Positions 62,855 through 64,000 of a stretch of DNA of 64,000 bases are shown here, one piece after another. The notes beneath the pieces were generated by a model. The model searched no databases and was not told the DNA's origin. It saw nothing but the letters and a program-made list of their open reading frames with translations. Source of the stretch: JADCRZ01 sp037718865 (GTDB lineage: Bacteria; Bacteroidota; Bacteroidia; Chitinophagales; Chitinophagaceae); assembly GCA_037718865.1 (NCBI GenBank), contig JBBJMP010000012.1, forward strand, positions 1 to 64,000, in the 5' to 3' direction. Position numbers and translations under genes: made by a program. Positions within the stretch are counted from its first letter, which is position 1. Each line of letters starts with the position of its first letter.

Positions 62855-63226
62855 TTACACCGGTGTTCTGTCTTTTTTATGTCTCCGGTTGTTTACTGCT
62901 TTTTTCATTTTATTCTGTTGTTCGGCAGTCAGGATAGTTTTAGTTTTTGTGTTTCTTTCTTTATGAAGCACTTTTATCTGCTCTTTTTTCTGGTCAGCGC
63001 TCAAACTTTCGTTGTTTTTTATTTCCTGCATTTTGGTTTTATACCCGCTGTTTATTTCTTTCATCTGATCAGACTGTTCTTTGGAAAGATTTAAATCATC
63101 TTTTAATTTTTTCTTCATATGCCTGTTGTTTTCGGTTCCTTGCTTCGCTTTTGGCTCAGATTCCTGTGCCTTCGCAAAAACACTGAACACCGTTGACATT
63201 AAAAGAAAGAAAAATACTTTTTTCAT
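62855..63226 (-). CDS. Spy/CpxP-like periplasmic protein
   Basis: A 123-residue protein with a signal peptide (MKKVFFFLLMSTVFSVFAKAQ) and a highly charged, helical mature part. It has LSKEQ, LSADQ and LTAEQ motifs, similar to the LTxxQ elements of Spy and CpxP chaperones, and K/E/Q-rich helices such as KEQSDQMKEINSGYKTKMQEI. A periplasmic ATP-independent chaperone or metal-stress protein is a reasonable guess. It is convergent with accC. Confidence 0.72.
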   Translation of the reverse strand: MKKVFFFLLMSTVFSVFAKAQESEPKAKQGTENNRHMKKKLKDDLNLSKEQSDQMKEINSGYKTKMQEIKNNESLSADQKKEQIKVLHKERNTKTKTILTAEQQNKMKKAVNNRRHKKDRTPV

Positions 63227-63328
63227 GATGTTTATTGTTTTTAAATGATATAGATGAGACGCGCCAGGAAGTCTTAGGTTTAATTTTAAATTGTTAAACC
63301 AGCCAGGACACTGCTGTGGCCAGCCCTT

Positions 63329-64000
63329 TCAGAAAGGCACAGCCACTGCTTCAGGAAAATAACTAGCCAGTTTTTTTATCACTTCTTCAACAACCATATC
63401 AGGGCAGGAGGCACCACTGGTCATTAATATCCTGGCAGGTAATGAAACAGGCAGATAGTCTTTTGTAAGTATTTCCTGCTTTTGATGAAAGTCAAAATGA
63501 AGGATCTCGTTGCCTGATAGTAGTTTTTCCGCCGAGTCTATATAATAAGTAGGAAGAATTTCTTCACAAAGTTCAACCAGATGGGAAGTGTTAGATGAAT
63601 TGTAACCGCCAACAACAATGGCCAGATCGGCAGGTGTAGACAACATGCCGTGTACAGCAGTTTGATTATCATTTGTAGCGTAACATAACGTATCGCGGGT
63701 ATCGGCGAAATGGTTGGATACGGTTGAATCGGTTAACTGATACTTGCTGATCATCGTCTGTTTAAGGAAATCAGCGATGGCCTGAGTATCACTGGCCAGC
63801 ATAGTTGTTTGATTCACCACACCGATCCGTTCGAGGTGATAGGCTACGTTGAAGCCTTCACTGTACTGTCCTATAAATTCCTCATAAAAAGCTGGTGCCG
63901 GCTTTTCACCGCTAATGTATTTGGCAAGTTCGTGGGCTTGCTGCATGTCTTTAACCACTACAGTTGGAGTATAGGATGAAGCGTGAGAAAAGGTGGCTCT
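63329..64000 (-). CDS. ispH: 4-hydroxy-3-methylbut-2-enyl diphosphate reductase, 5' end missing
   Basis: The last enzyme of the MEP pathway for isoprenoid precursors, a [4Fe-4S] reductase. The visible C-terminal part has VVGGYNSSNTSHLVELCEE and LMTSGASCPDMVVEEVI, both family signatures, and DTLCYATNDNQTAV, which resembles the longer plant/cyanobacterial-type IspH (DATQERQ region). The frame continues without a stop to the window edge through TVVVKDMQQ, so the N-terminal part lies outside. About 220 residues are visible; the full protein would be around 400. Confidence 0.88.
   Translation of the reverse strand, partial: RATFSHASSYTPTVVVKDMQQAHELAKYISGEKPAPAFYEEFIGQYSEGFNVAYHLERIGVVNQTTMLASDTQAIADFLKQTMISKYQLTDSTVSNHFADTRDTLCYATNDNQTAVHGMLSTPADLAIVVGGYNSSNTSHLVELCEEILPTYYIDSAEKLLSGNEILHFDFHQKQEILTKDYLPVSLPARILMTSGASCPDMVVEEVIKKLASYFPEAVAVPF

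Overview
The window looks like the chromosome of a Bacteroidota bacterium, most probably family Chitinophagaceae. Supporting signs are two type IX secretion cargo proteins (one with a gliding-motility type C-terminal domain, one with a type A sorting domain), a TamB plus lipoprotein-TamA (TamL) pair, a BlaI/M56 pair, TAnnTTTG-like promoter elements, few clear Shine-Dalgarno sites, the efp-accB-accC order, and moderately low GC. The right edge cuts one gene (ispH). No rRNA, tRNA, CRISPR array, prophage or complete insertion sequence was seen.

Layout. 0-8 kb: a duplicated 130-bp repeat with a palindromic core, a small secreted protein, a large PKD-type adhesin, an alpha/beta hydrolase, apolipoprotein N-acyltransferase, a NIPSNAP protein and an aldo/keto reductase. 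8-19 kb: a BNR/sortilin-like propeller protein, then tamB-tamL for outer-membrane assembly. 18.8-24 kb: a stress and DNA-repair block with a DUF892 ferritin-like protein, a SemiSWEET, a PA2169-type four-helix protein, a small lipoprotein, a conserved small protein, and Ku with a LigD that has phosphoesterase and polymerase domains but no ligase domain. 24-31.3 kb: an outer-membrane barrel gene, then a four-gene operon of rpoN (sigma-54), an NtrC-type activator, a triple-PAS histidine kinase and a receiver-PAS-kinase hybrid, apparently one signalling module. 31.6-37.7 kb: a disordered acidic protein, a single-domain response regulator, an FAD oxidoreductase-Rieske fusion, a DUF6766-like membrane gene broken by a one-base deletion, a GH43 lipoprotein followed by the wreck of a second GH43 gene, a bacilliredoxin (YtxJ), and a 40-residue lipoprotein.

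37.8-48.6 kb is mainly housekeeping: Mpl-like Mur ligase, DEDDh exonuclease, polyprenol-phosphate mannosyltransferase-like GT2, EamA transporter, a 2-oxoacid dehydrogenase E2, CinA, PBP4-type carboxypeptidase, thioesterase and DoxX. It is interrupted by an intergenic repeat nest at 47.3-47.7 kb. 49-55.5 kb holds an envelope group (large TPR protein, outer-membrane barrel, HU/CCDC81-like membrane protein) and a methyltransferase. 55.5-60 kb holds a secreted glutaminyl cyclase, an M43 metalloprotease and a BlaI-M56 sensor pair. 60-64 kb holds EF-P, accB, accC, a Spy-like periplasmic protein and ispH.

The points most worth following are the ligase-less LigD beside Ku, the EF-P with arginine at its modification loop, the rpoN two-component operon, the two broken genes at 34.4-37.1 kb, the 40-residue lipoprotein, and the oriented repeat modules at 47.4-47.7 kb. 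All functional names come from reading motifs by eye; no database search was run.
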